Shown: one piece after another, positions 21,599 through 31,185 of the stretch | Numbering within the stretch: position 1 is the first letter of the stretch | Layout of the letters: every line of letters starts with the position of its first letter | NCBI GenBank assembly: GCA_035633755.1 | Contig: DASQEH010000013.1 | Span: 24,277-88,276, forward strand | Origin: DASQEH01 sp035633755 | Lineage (GTDB): Bacteria > Actinomycetota > Actinomycetes > Propionibacteriales > Nocardioidaceae | Reading direction: 5' to 3' | DNA: 64,000 nucleotides | Program-made: the position numbers and the translations under genes | Notes under the pieces: model-generated | What the model was told of the DNA's origin: nothing | The model's input: the letters and a program-made list of their open reading frames with translations, nothing else | Databases searched by the model: none

Positions 21599-24500
21599 TC
21601 AGACGTCACGCAGAGCGCGTTCCACCCGCTGGACGGAGATGGGGCGGGGCGTCTTGAGGTGCTGCGCCCATAGGCCGACTCGGAGCTCCTCCAGCAGCCA
21701 CCGGACCTCACGCAGGGCCCCCTCCGGTCTGGTCCCCCTCGCCAGGCTGCTCACGGCCGCGGAGTAGGCCGCCTGGACCCCCGCCATGGATGCCATCAGC
21801 CTCGCGTCGCGCCGAGGGTCCATCACCAGCCGGTCGAGCCGCTCACCCATGGCTGCGAAGTAGCGAGGGTAGTGCCGCAAGTACTCCCGCCCCGCGTCGG
21901 CCACGAACCCGGGGTACACCAGTCCCGCCCACTGCGCCTTCATGTCGGTCAGGGCCGGCAACATCGCCAGCTCGGCCCGTCCGGACAACCGGCGGTCGAT
22001 GCCGTGGGCGGCCGCCAGCGCTGCGCTCACCAGGGCTACCACCTCGTCGAGGACGCCGGGGGCCAGAGACTTCACCCGTTGACCCAGCCGCTCCATGCCT
22101 GCCTCGTCCCAGACAAGGCCACCCTCGTCGTGGACCACTACGTCGACGGCGGCGGCGTAGCAGTCGTCGAGCAACGCAGCCACGCTGCCGTGAGGGTTGA
22201 CTCCCAACACCAGCTTGTCGGCGTTGCTCAGCCTGCGCAGGACACCAGCCGTCGGGGACGGCACCGCCAGCATCAACAGCCGTCTGAGCCCCGACCGCAT
22301 CGATGTGGCTTGCTCGTCAGGCGTGCCGAGCACCTTGATGGCGACGCTGGCGCCTTCGTCCACCAAGGCCGGATACCCCTTCACCTCGTGACCTGCACGC
22401 GTCTGGGTGAAGGTTTGAGGGAGCTCGCCGAAATCCCAGTGGGTGATGCCCCGTCGCTCCATCTCGGCGCCGGCGGTCGAGACGGCGACGTCGGCGCTCG
22501 AGCGCAGATCTCGCTTCAACTCCTCGAGGTCCTTGCTCTGCCCGAGCACGTCGCCCTTCTCGGACACCACGCGAAAGGACGGGCGCAGGTGGCTCGGGAT
22601 CTTCTCGAGGCCCCAGTCGCTGCGGTGCACAACGATCCCCGTGGTCCGCAGCAGGTGTCTTTCCAGGGCGCCAAGCAGCAGGTCCTCACCTGGGGTGGTG
22701 GCCTCGAGGAAGGCCTTCGCGAACTCCGGCGCAGGGACGAAGTTCACGCGTAGTCGCTTCGGCAAGGAGCGGATCAGGGCCACCACGAGCTCCCTACGCA
22801 GCCCCGGCACCGGCCACGAGAACTCCGCCGACTCGACGTGGAGCAGCGACGTGACCGGGATGTCGACCGTCACGCCGTCGTCTGGAGTCCCGGGATCGAA
22901 CGAGTAGCGAAGCGGCAGCTCAGCCTCGCCAGAGCGCCAGACGTCAGGGAAGTCTGCCGGTGACACGTCGTCGGCTGCCTCGTGCACGACAGTGTCGAAC
23001 GTCCACGTCAGCAGCTCAGGGTTCTTGCGCCGCTGGGCCTTCCACCAGGTGTCGAAGTGGGCCGCCGACACGACGTCGGCACCCACTCGGGCGTCATAGA
23101 AGGCGAACAGGCTCTCGTCGTCGACCACGATGTCGCGACGCCGCGCTCGTTCCTCGAGCTCGCCGGCCTCCTGCAGCACCCGCGCGTTGGCGTGGAAGAA
23201 CCGGTGCTGTGTCGTCCACTCTCCCTGCACCAACGCGTGCCGGATGAACAGCTCGCGAGCCACCTCGGGGTCGATCCGCCCGTAGTTCACCTTGCGCTCG
23301 CTGACGATCGGCACTCCGTAGAGAGTGACCTTCTCCAGTGCCATGACCGCGCCGCGCTTCTTCTCCCAGTGCGGCTCAGAGTACGAACGCCTCACGAGAT
23401 GGGCCCCGGCGGACTCGGCCCACGCGGGATCGATACCGGCATTGACGCGTCCCCACAGGCGAGTTGTCTGCACCAGCTCGGCTGACATCACAAAAGCCGG
23501 TTGCTTCTTGGCCAGGGCCGAGCCGGGGAAGATGGAGAAGCGGGTCCCGCGCGCGCCTAGGTAGTCACGCTTCTCGACGTCCTTCATCCCGATCTGGGAC
23601 AGCAGACCCGCCAGCAATGACCGATGGATGGCCTCGGCCGCCGACGGCGTCTTGTTCAGCGTGAGGTCGAGCTGCTTGCAGACCTGGCGTAGCTGGGCAT
23701 CGAGATCCTGCCATTCGCGGATCCGCAGGTAGTTCAAGAAGTCGGCCTTGCACAACCGGCGGAAGGCGCTCGACGAGAGCTCGGCTTGCTGGTCCTTGAC
23801 GAACCGCCAAAGGTTCAGCATGCCGGCGAAGTCGGAGGACGGGTCGGCGAACCGCCGGTGCTTGGAGTCGGCGAGCTCCTGCTGCTCGGTGGGCCGTTCT
23901 CGCGGGTCTTGGATCGACAGCGCGGCCGTGATCGTGACGACCTCGCGCAGGCAGCCGTGGGAGTCGGCCTCGATGATCATCTTCGCCAGGCGCGGGTCCA
24001 CCGGGAGCTGGGACAGCTTCTTGCCGATCGGAGTGAGTCGCGGCTTCTTTGGCGTGTGGATGGCGCCGATCTCCTCCAGCACCTGCACCCCGGACTGGAT
24101 GCTGCGGGTGTCGGGCGGCTCCATGAAAGGGAACCTCGCCACGTCTCCAAGCCCGAGGGCGATCATCTGCAAGATCACCGACGCCAGGTTCGTCCGCAGG
24201 ATCTCAGGATCGGTGAACTCCGGGCGCGCGTCGAAGTCCTCCTCGGCGTACAACCGGATGCAGATGCCGTCGGCGACGCGTCCGCAGCGGCCTTTGCGTT
24301 GGTTGGCGCTGGCCTGAGAGATGGGCTCGATAGGGAGTCGCTGCACCTTGGTACGGGCGCTGAAACGAGAGATGCGAGCCAGCCCCGTGTCGATGACGAA
24401 CCGCACCCCGGGCACGGTCAGCGAGGTTTCGGCGACGTTGGTGGCGAGGATGACGCGACGCGTCGAGTGCGCCGCGAAGACGCGGTGCTGCTCGGCCGAC

Positions 24501-25291
24501 GACAGTCGGGAGTACAACGGGAGAACGTCGAAGGCGTCACCGACCCGTGCCGGTTTCAGCTTCTTGAGGGCGTCGGCCGCGTCGCGTATCTCTCGCTCCC
24601 CTGACAAGAACACCAAGATGTCGCCAGGCCCCTCGCCGAGAAGCTCCCGAACAGCGTCCGTGATTCCTTGTGTCTGGTCGTCGACGAGCTCTCGGTACCG
24701 CACCTCCACGGGGTACGTCCGACCCGACACCTCGATGACGGGCGCCCCGCCGAAGTGAGCGGCGAACCGCTCGGGGTCGATGGTCGCCGAGGTGATGATG
24801 ACCTTGAGGTCGGGGCGGCGCGGCAGCAAGCGCTTGAGGTAGCCCAGAATGAAGTCGATGTTGAGGCTGCGTTCATGCGCCTCGTCGATGATGATCGTGT
24901 CGTAGCGGCGCAGGTCTCGGTCGCGCTGGATCTCCGCGAGCAGGATGCCGTCCGTCATCACCTTCACGGTGGTCTGCTCACTGGACCGGTCGGTGAACCG
25001 GACCTTGTAGCCGACGACCTCGCCCAAGGCCGTTCCCAGCTCCTCGGCAATACGTTCGGCCACGGTCCGCGCCGCGATCCGGCGAGGCTGGGTGTGGCCG
25101 ATGACCCCGCGCCCCTGGCCGCGGCCCAGCTCGAGGCAGATCTTCGGGAGCTGGGTCGTCTTCCCGCTGCCCGTCTCGCCAGCGACGATCACTACCTGGT
25201 TGTCACGAATGGCCGCCGCGATGTCCTCGCGGCGCTGCGTGACCGGCAGGTGCTCCGGATACGTGATCTGCGCGGGAATGGTGACGGACAT
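21599..25291 (-). CDS. hrpA: ATP-dependent RNA helicase HrpA
   Basis: A 1230-residue DEAH-box helicase of full HrpA length. Walker A is GETGSGKTT (38-46), motif II is DEAH in IIIDEAHERSLN, motif III is SAT, and motif VI is QRKGRCGR. The C-terminal half carries the helicase-associated HA2/OB region and a DUF3418-type tail. HrpA remodels RNA and helps rescue collided ribosomes, as known from E. coli. The start lies 6 bp after the stop of the antiporter gene, so they may be cotranscribed. Confidence 0.95.
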   Translation of the reverse strand: MSVTIPAQITYPEHLPVTQRREDIAAAIRDNQVVIVAGETGSGKTTQLPKICLELGRGQGRGVIGHTQPRRIAARTVAERIAEELGTALGEVVGYKVRFTDRSSEQTTVKVMTDGILLAEIQRDRDLRRYDTIIIDEAHERSLNIDFILGYLKRLLPRRPDLKVIITSATIDPERFAAHFGGAPVIEVSGRTYPVEVRYRELVDDQTQGITDAVRELLGEGPGDILVFLSGEREIRDAADALKKLKPARVGDAFDVLPLYSRLSSAEQHRVFAAHSTRRVILATNVAETSLTVPGVRFVIDTGLARISRFSARTKVQRLPIEPISQASANQRKGRCGRVADGICIRLYAEEDFDARPEFTDPEILRTNLASVILQMIALGLGDVARFPFMEPPDTRSIQSGVQVLEEIGAIHTPKKPRLTPIGKKLSQLPVDPRLAKMIIEADSHGCLREVVTITAALSIQDPRERPTEQQELADSKHRRFADPSSDFAGMLNLWRFVKDQQAELSSSAFRRLCKADFLNYLRIREWQDLDAQLRQVCKQLDLTLNKTPSAAEAIHRSLLAGLLSQIGMKDVEKRDYLGARGTRFSIFPGSALAKKQPAFVMSAELVQTTRLWGRVNAGIDPAWAESAGAHLVRRSYSEPHWEKKRGAVMALEKVTLYGVPIVSERKVNYGRIDPEVARELFIRHALVQGEWTTQHRFFHANARVLQEAGELEERARRRDIVVDDESLFAFYDARVGADVVSAAHFDTWWKAQRRKNPELLTWTFDTVVHEAADDVSPADFPDVWRSGEAELPLRYSFDPGTPDDGVTVDIPVTSLLHVESAEFSWPVPGLRRELVVALIRSLPKRLRVNFVPAPEFAKAFLEATTPGEDLLLGALERHLLRTTGIVVHRSDWGLEKIPSHLRPSFRVVSEKGDVLGQSKDLEELKRDLRSSADVAVSTAGAEMERRGITHWDFGELPQTFTQTRAGHEVKGYPALVDEGASVAIKVLGTPDEQATSMRSGLRRLLMLAVPSPTAGVLRRLSNADKLVLGVNPHGSVAALLDDCYAAAVDVVVHDEGGLVWDEAGMERLGQRVKSLAPGVLDEVVALVSAALAAAHGIDRRLSGRAELAMLPALTDMKAQWAGLVYPGFVADAGREYLRHYPRYFAAMGERLDRLVMDPRRDARLMASMAGVQAAYSAAVSSLARGTRPEGALREVRWLLEELRVGLWAQHLKTPRPISVQRVERALRDV

Positions 25292-25297
25292 GCAGCC

Positions 25298-27160
25298 TTA
25301 GCCGATGACGGAGTCGACGTAGCACCATCGCCACGCCTCGCCGGGCTCGACGCTGCGGACGACTGGATGATGGACCTCGTCGAAGTGAGCGGTCGCGTGC
25401 TTGCCGATGGACGAGTCGCAGCATCCGACGTGGCCGCAGGTCATGCACATCCGCAGGTGCACCCAGCGCTGACCGTCCTTCAGGCACTCCTCGCACCCGT
25501 CCGGCGTGCGTGGCGACGGCGTCTCCGGGACCTGCTCAATGTGGTCACAGGCTTCGTGGGTCTTCGGCGGTGTCAAGTCTGACTCCCGTGCCTCTCGTGT
25601 CCATGACTGGCCCAGGTCGAGCACAGTCTCCTCGATGTCGATTGCCGCGACGACCCGGCGCAGGATGTCGTCCGGGACGGCGCCCTGGTCCCGCAGGCGG
25701 ATAAGCTCCTGGCGTTCTGCCGAGATCATCTCGATTCGAAGCCTGGCATAGGCCTCGCTGGGCGTCTCGTCGCCGCCTCCGATACGTTCCCACATCGAGT
25801 CGGAGCGCTCCTGGCTTCGCCTCCGTACACGCTGGACGACCTCGTCTCGGTCGTCGTCCGTCACCAACTCGTCGAGCCGGGCGAGGCCCGCGGCGGCGGC
25901 GCGCTGCTGGACACTGGCAGCTTGGAGTGCGTCCTCGGCGGGGTCCGGGCCGACGACACCCAGGTGCCGCAGCACCCAAGGCAGCGTCGAGCCCTGGATG
26001 AGGAGGGTCACCCCGACCACGACCATGGCGATGAGGATCAGGACTTCGCGATGCTCGATGTCGGTAGGCAGCACGAAGGCGGCCGCCAGCGTGACGACGC
26101 CCCGCATGCCGGCCCACGAGATCGCCGCCGGGTGAGTCCACGGCGGGATCGGGTCCTTGGCCCGGATGGACGGGATCAGTCGGGGCAGGTAGGTCGCAGG
26201 GAAGACCCAGAGCGGCCGGAACAGCATCACCGTGAGAGTGACGAGGACACATGCCGAAAGGATGGTCGAAGCCGGCAGGTCGCTCTCACTGGCGCGGGAA
26301 AGAATTTGTCGGACTTGAAGTCCGATGAGCAGGAACACGGTGTTCTCGAGCAGGAACTCGACGGTTCTCCAGTTGGTGCGCTCGAACAACCGTGACGACG
26401 CCGACTGCAACAGGTGGGACTTATGACCCAGAAGCAGCCCGGTGACAACGACGGACAGCACACCAGAGAAATGGAGCGCCTCTGCGGAGAGGTACGCAAT
26501 GAAGGGCGTGATGATGGACACCGCGGTGTCGATGATCTCGTCCTTGATCTGAACGCGGACCTTGCCCGTCACCACCGCGACGACCACACCGATGACGATG
26601 CCTCCGACCGCCGTCAGCACGAAGTCGAGCCCGATCTCGAACACGGACACCGAGCCGCTGAGCGCCGCGATCGCAGAGCGCAGGGCGACCAGAGCAGTCG
26701 CGTCGTTGACAAGGCTCTCGCCCTGCAGGATGGTGACGACCCGGCGGGGCATGCCCACCCGTCGAGCGATCGCCGTCGCGGCGACGGCGTCGGGTGGCGC
26801 GACCACAGCACCAAGTGCGAAGGCTGCAGCCGGCTCGACCGGCAGGAGATACCAGACCACCAGGCCGACGACTGCCGTGTTGGCGACCACCAGGCCAACG
26901 GACAGCAGCACGATCGGCCTGGCGTGCCGGCGGAAGTCGACCAGCGACGTATTGAGGGCGGCGGCGTACAGCAGCGGTGGCAGGAAGCCGAGCAGGACCA
27001 GCTCGGGGGTCAGCTGCACATCAGGGACTCCCGGCACGTAGGAGCCGATGACCCCCACCACCGTGAGCAGCAGCGGTGCAGGCAACGGCAGCCGGCGCGA
27101 CATCGCCGTGACGAACGTGACGACGGCGATGAGCGCCACTATTCCCACGGCAATGTGCAC
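25298..27160 (-). CDS. CPA1-type Na+/H+ antiporter with C-terminal UBP zinc finger
   Basis: A 620-residue cation/proton antiporter. The first ~400 residues contain about 12 transmembrane helices and the ion-site region PPDAVAATAIARR...LVNDATALVAL typical of NhaP/Nhe-like exchangers. A cytoplasmic helical segment (LARLDELVTDDDRDEVVQ...) follows. The last ~85 residues form a ZnF-UBP domain (CDH...CEECLKDG...LRMCMTCGHVGCCDSS...HATAHF...HPV), known in eukaryotes for binding ubiquitin C termini. The GTG at 27160 fits the usual short N terminus; an in-frame ATG at 27181 is the alternative. Confidence 0.9.
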   Translation of the reverse strand: MHIAVGIVALIAVVTFVTAMSRRLPLPAPLLLTVVGVIGSYVPGVPDVQLTPELVLLGFLPPLLYAAALNTSLVDFRRHARPIVLLSVGLVVANTAVVGLVVWYLLPVEPAAAFALGAVVAPPDAVAATAIARRVGMPRRVVTILQGESLVNDATALVALRSAIAALSGSVSVFEIGLDFVLTAVGGIVIGVVVAVVTGKVRVQIKDEIIDTAVSIITPFIAYLSAEALHFSGVLSVVVTGLLLGHKSHLLQSASSRLFERTNWRTVEFLLENTVFLLIGLQVRQILSRASESDLPASTILSACVLVTLTVMLFRPLWVFPATYLPRLIPSIRAKDPIPPWTHPAAISWAGMRGVVTLAAAFVLPTDIEHREVLILIAMVVVGVTLLIQGSTLPWVLRHLGVVGPDPAEDALQAASVQQRAAAAGLARLDELVTDDDRDEVVQRVRRRSQERSDSMWERIGGGDETPSEAYARLRIEMISAERQELIRLRDQGAVPDDILRRVVAAIDIEETVLDLGQSWTREARESDLTPPKTHEACDHIEQVPETPSPRTPDGCEECLKDGQRWVHLRMCMTCGHVGCCDSSIGKHATAHFDEVHHPVVRSVEPGEAWRWCYVDSVIG

Positions 27161-27297
27161 CGAGCAAGTGTCCCAGCCCATCCAAATTGCATGTGCAGCT
27201 TCGCCGACACGCCACTTCTAGCCGCTTCCCGGGGATCTCGCTCTGTTTGGGTCGACACGCTGAGCGCCCCTCCCACCGCGTGCGACAAGATGCCGTC

Positions 27298-29262
27298 ATG
27301 TCCGTCCCCACCCAGCACCCCAATGTCGTCGAGACGCGCATCTCCATGGATGACGGGGTCGAGCTCGCCGCCACGCTGTACCTCCCCCACCCCGCCCGAG
27401 GCCCGCAGCCCTGCATCCTCGAAGCGCTGCCCTATCGCAAGGACGACCTGACGTCGTCCTACCGCCCGGACTACGTCCGGCTTCGGGACGAGTACGGCTA
27501 CGCGGTGTGCCGGCTGGACCTGCGGGGAACCGGGTCATCGGGCGGGACGGCCACCGACGAGTACCCGCGTCGCGAGCAACAGGATCTGGCGGCGGTGCTC
27601 AGCTGGCTCGCCGGCCAGAACTGGTGCACCGGCAAGCTCGGCATGTACGGCACCTCGTACTCCGGGTTCAACTCCCTGCAGATGGCCTGTGAGCGGCCAC
27701 CGGAGCTGCGCGCAGTGATCGCCATCTATGCCACCGACGACCGCTACACCGACGACGTGCATTACCGGGGTGGCGCCTTGAAGTTCCTCGACCTGGTGGA
27801 CTACAACCACTACGTCACCGCGATGAATGCCCTTCCCCCCGTTCCAGCGATCTGGGGCGACGGCTGGCGCAGGGAGTGGCGCAGCAGGATCGAGGCCAGC
27901 GAGCCCTGGCTGCTGACCTGGATGCGCGAGCAGGCAGACGGCGCGTACTGGCGGCACGGCTCGGTTCGGCCCGACTACGGGCGCATCGCCTGCCCGACGA
28001 TGATCGTCGCCGGCTGGGCCGACGGCTACCGCAACAACTCCTTCCGGATGATCGAAGCGCTGCGAGATCACGGCGTACCGCACCAGCTCCTGGCCGGGCC
28101 ATGGGCACACGCCTCCACCGAACTGGCGCTCCCGGGACCACGGATCGACCTGGTCGTCGAGATGGCCGCCTGGTGGGACCGGTGGCTGCGCGGGGTCGAC
28201 AACGGGGCGGGGACGCCATCGGACGCACCGGCCCCCACCGCAGACGAGCCGAACGTGACCGTCTTCGTGCGGTCCTCGACTCGACCCGAGCCGGACCTGG
28301 ACAGCTCCGCAGGCGAGTGGATACGTGAGCAGTGGCCGAGCCCGCGGTCGAGCCTGTCGGTACAGCACCTCGACGCTCGAGCCCCGTACCTGGTGCGTCC
28401 GTCCGTGGGCGTCGACGCATGGATCGACTGCGCGGGACACCTCCCGTACGGCCAGAGCCTCGACCAGCGCTACGACGACGCGGCATCACTGACGTGGGAG
28501 TGGGAGGCGGACGAGCGCACGCTGATGGGACACCCGACGGCCGAGCTGCAGGTCAGTGCAGACGCTGCGGTCGCGTCATGCTCGGTCAAGCTGTGCGACG
28601 TGTTCCCCGACGGCACGTCGTCGCTCGTCAGCCGCGGGTCGCTCAACCTCACCCACCGGAGCTCTCACGCTGCGCCACAGCCCTTGGTCGCAGGCGAGGC
28701 TTACTCGGTCACGATCGAGCTCGACGCTTGCGCCTACCGCTTCGATGCCGGTCACCGCCTGAGGTTGTCTGTTGCTGGAGCGGACTGGCCCAACACGGCC
28801 GCTCCACCGGCTCCAGTGACCATGACCATCCACGGCGGTACGTTGACGCTGCCGCTGTGGGAGGGGCCGTCCCCGCATGAGGCTCCGCGGCTTCACGACG
28901 GTGCTACGACCTCCGGGGAGGACCCGAGCGTGACCTGGCGGGTGGAGCGTGATGTGCTGGCACGCCAGACGTCCTGCGTCGTCGACCACGGATCGACCTA
29001 CGAAGCTCCCTACGACGCCACTGTCCGTGAGCACTACAGCGGACGCGTACGGGTCGACGACCGAACCTTCGAACAACGAGCTGAGGCGTCCGCGGAGTAC
29101 GCGATCACCTGGCCCGAGACGTCGGTGTCGAGCACGGCCACCCTCGACCTGCGCGCCGACGCAGCCTCCTACGACGTCAGCATCGCCCTCACCACCCGCG
29201 AGAACGGCGTGGTCGTCGGCACGCGCAACTGGCACGAGCAGATCCCGCGCCACCTTGCGTGA
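27298..29262 (+). CDS. CocE/NonD family alpha/beta hydrolase (X-Pro dipeptidyl-peptidase type)
   Basis: A 654-residue hydrolase with the X-Pro dipeptidyl-peptidase S15 catalytic fold and the C-terminal jelly-roll domain of this family. The nucleophile is Ser in YGTSYSGFNS. The acid is in GWADGYRNNS and the histidine in AGPWAHAST. Members cleave X-Pro peptides, esters such as cocaine, or amides. No signal peptide is present. It runs towards the Rieske gene and ends 4 bp before that gene's stop. Within this catabolic island it may release the amine or amino-acid part of an imported ester or peptide; that is inference. Confidence 0.87.
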   Translation: MSVPTQHPNVVETRISMDDGVELAATLYLPHPARGPQPCILEALPYRKDDLTSSYRPDYVRLRDEYGYAVCRLDLRGTGSSGGTATDEYPRREQQDLAAVLSWLAGQNWCTGKLGMYGTSYSGFNSLQMACERPPELRAVIAIYATDDRYTDDVHYRGGALKFLDLVDYNHYVTAMNALPPVPAIWGDGWRREWRSRIEASEPWLLTWMREQADGAYWRHGSVRPDYGRIACPTMIVAGWADGYRNNSFRMIEALRDHGVPHQLLAGPWAHASTELALPGPRIDLVVEMAAWWDRWLRGVDNGAGTPSDAPAPTADEPNVTVFVRSSTRPEPDLDSSAGEWIREQWPSPRSSLSVQHLDARAPYLVRPSVGVDAWIDCAGHLPYGQSLDQRYDDAASLTWEWEADERTLMGHPTAELQVSADAAVASCSVKLCDVFPDGTSSLVSRGSLNLTHRSSHAAPQPLVAGEAYSVTIELDACAYRFDAGHRLRLSVAGADWPNTAAPPAPVTMTIHGGTLTLPLWEGPSPHEAPRLHDGATTSGEDPSVTWRVERDVLARQTSCVVDHGSTYEAPYDATVREHYSGRVRVDDRTFEQRAEASAEYAITWPETSVSSTATLDLRADAASYDVSIALTTRENGVVVGTRNWHEQIPRHLA

Positions 29263-29266
29263 GCGG

Positions 29267-30529
29267 TCAGGACGCGTCCAGGGAGACCAGGTCATGGAGC
29301 GGCCGACCGAGATAGGCACGCGCCACCATGGTCACGAACTGATGCACTGCATCCTCGCGCGGCGAGAAAACCCCTGGCTTGAAGTGCGGCGACGACAACC
29401 CCCGCTGCACCGACTCGCATGCGCTCCAGTCCTGTCGGTTCGTGATGTCCCAGAACTCCACGGCGTATGACGGGTCCACGTCGGCGCCGCCCGTGGGCGA
29501 CCGCGGGAAGTACCAGGAGCACTCCACCCACGTCCGGTCCGGTGCCAGCGGCAGCATCCGGTGCGCCATCACGTAGTCGGGGTGCGCCGAGATCAGCAGG
29601 TTCGGAAAGAGCCCCACGTACTCGACGGCCCTCGGGTCGACCCCGGCGATCGGAACTCCCGGGGACTTCCCGCTTATCGACATGGTTTGCATCCCGTCGC
29701 GCAGCACCATCGACCCGCCGACCCAAGCCCCCGGCATGACGTAGTTCTCGCCGGAGGTGGGAGGGGTCACCTGGCAGAGCTCCGGGTGGATGAGCGGGCA
29801 GTGGTAGCACTCGTGGTAGTTCTCAGCGATGACCTTCCAGTTCGCGGCCACCTCGTAGCTGTGCCGTTCCCCGAGCACCAGCGAGTGCGGAGCGTACGGT
29901 GCCACCAGTCGGTCGAGGTCGCCCAGATACGTCGAGAAGTCGACAACTCCGGGCGCCTCGAGCGATGTGGCCGCGTGCACGAAGACCCAGCCCTGCCATC
30001 GCTCGACCGGGAGCTCCACCAAGGCGTGGTCGCCGGCGTCGAAGCCCGGCACCTCCCTGTAGCCGGGCGCCGCGCGCAACGACCCATCGAGGTCGTACGA
30101 CCATGCGTGGTAGGGACACACGATCGACTGCTTGGCGGCTATCTCGCCCTCGCCCAGGAGCTCGTGCGCGCGGTGCCGACAGGTGTTGGCGAAGGCGCGG
30201 AGCTTATCCCCGGACCACGTGAGCAGGACGTTCACGTCACCGACGACCAGCGCCCTCTGGGTCACGTCCCGCTGTGAGCCGTCGGTGAGACCACGCAGGT
30301 CAGCGTCGCGTCCCACGCAGGTCCAGGTGCCGGCGAACAGGTTGCGCTGCTCCCACGCGAACACTGCGGGGCTCGTGTAGGCCGGCCCCGGCAGCATTCG
30401 CGACTGCCCGAAAGGCTGCAGCACGGCGTCCAGGGAACCGCCTGCTCCGGGGACCGTCTCCAGCCAGCTCAGCGGCAGCCGCGGACCGTCCGACGCCGTA
30501 CGGTCGCGTCCGTGCAGAACGTCAGTCAT
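29267..30529 (-). CDS. Rieske non-heme iron monooxygenase, alpha subunit (copy 1)
   Basis: A 420-residue ring-hydroxylating-type oxygenase. The Rieske 2Fe-2S motif is CRHRAHELLG...CPYHAWSYD. The mononuclear iron site follows in AENYHECYHCPLIHPELC, the pattern of quaternary-amine monooxygenases such as glycine-betaine demethylase GbcA, carnitine oxygenase CntA and stachydrine demethylase. The expected reaction is O2-dependent hydroxylation of an N-methyl or C-N carbon with loss of formaldehyde or cleavage. No reductase gene is adjacent. Its ATG is only 28 bp from the divergent TetR start, so regulation by that protein is likely. Confidence 0.9.
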   Translation of the reverse strand: MTDVLHGRDRTASDGPRLPLSWLETVPGAGGSLDAVLQPFGQSRMLPGPAYTSPAVFAWEQRNLFAGTWTCVGRDADLRGLTDGSQRDVTQRALVVGDVNVLLTWSGDKLRAFANTCRHRAHELLGEGEIAAKQSIVCPYHAWSYDLDGSLRAAPGYREVPGFDAGDHALVELPVERWQGWVFVHAATSLEAPGVVDFSTYLGDLDRLVAPYAPHSLVLGERHSYEVAANWKVIAENYHECYHCPLIHPELCQVTPPTSGENYVMPGAWVGGSMVLRDGMQTMSISGKSPGVPIAGVDPRAVEYVGLFPNLLISAHPDYVMAHRMLPLAPDRTWVECSWYFPRSPTGGADVDPSYAVEFWDITNRQDWSACESVQRGLSSPHFKPGVFSPREDAVHQFVTMVARAYLGRPLHDLVSLDAS

Positions 30530-30557
30530 CGCTGCGCCTCCCGATAGTGTCTGGGCA

Positions 30558-31157
30558 ATGGTTCGGCAGAAGGTCGAAGTGCGCCGCGAGGAGATCTTGC
30601 GGGCGACGATCCGCGAGATCGAGGCCCGCGGGATGGCGACTGTGCGGGTCGGTGACGTGGCCTCGTCGTTGGGCGTCAGCTCGGGGCTGGTGTTCTACCA
30701 CTTCGCCACCAAGGACGGGCTGCTCGTCGAGGCCCTCGAGTATGCAGTGGACCGCGACCTCAACCGGCTCGACAAGGCCCGGGCGACGGGAGCCAACGCC
30801 ACCGAACGTCTGAAGCGCATCCTGTCCTCGTACGGCCCGACCGGGACCGCGTCGGGCTGGACCTTGTGGATCGACGCCTGGGCCACAGCCCAGCGCGAGC
30901 CGAGCATCCGGCAGGCTCTGACCCGCCTCGACGACCGGTGGCGAAGCGCCCTGGTCGTCGCCATCGAGGAAGGCGTCGACGCCGGGGAGTTCGTCTGCTC
31001 TTCTCCACCGGACTCCGTGGCCCGTATCGGCGCGCTTCTGGACGGCCTGTCGGTCGCCGTGCTCGTCTATGAGAGTGTCTCGCGGGCGGAGCTTCGGCGC
31101 TGGGTCCGTGAGGCGGCAGCGGCCGAGCTCGGTCTGGCACCAACAGCCCTGGCGTGA
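30558..31157 (+). CDS. TetR/AcrR-family (BetI-like) regulator
   Basis: A 199-residue repressor with an N-terminal helix-turn-helix (RREEILRATIREIEARGMATVRVGDVASSLGVSSGLVFYHFATKDGLL) and a BetI-like C-terminal ligand domain (WTLWIDAWATAQREPSIRQAL). It sits between the two oxygenase transcription units and probably controls both. The candidate operator is the inverted repeat at 33496-33515. The effector is unknown, probably the amine substrate or a breakdown product. Confidence 0.9.
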   Translation: MVRQKVEVRREEILRATIREIEARGMATVRVGDVASSLGVSSGLVFYHFATKDGLLVEALEYAVDRDLNRLDKARATGANATERLKRILSSYGPTGTASGWTLWIDAWATAQREPSIRQALTRLDDRWRSALVVAIEEGVDAGEFVCSSPPDSVARIGALLDGLSVAVLVYESVSRAELRRWVREAAAAELGLAPTALA

Positions 31158-31185
31158 GCGTACGGCCGTCAGCCGGGTCCCCACC

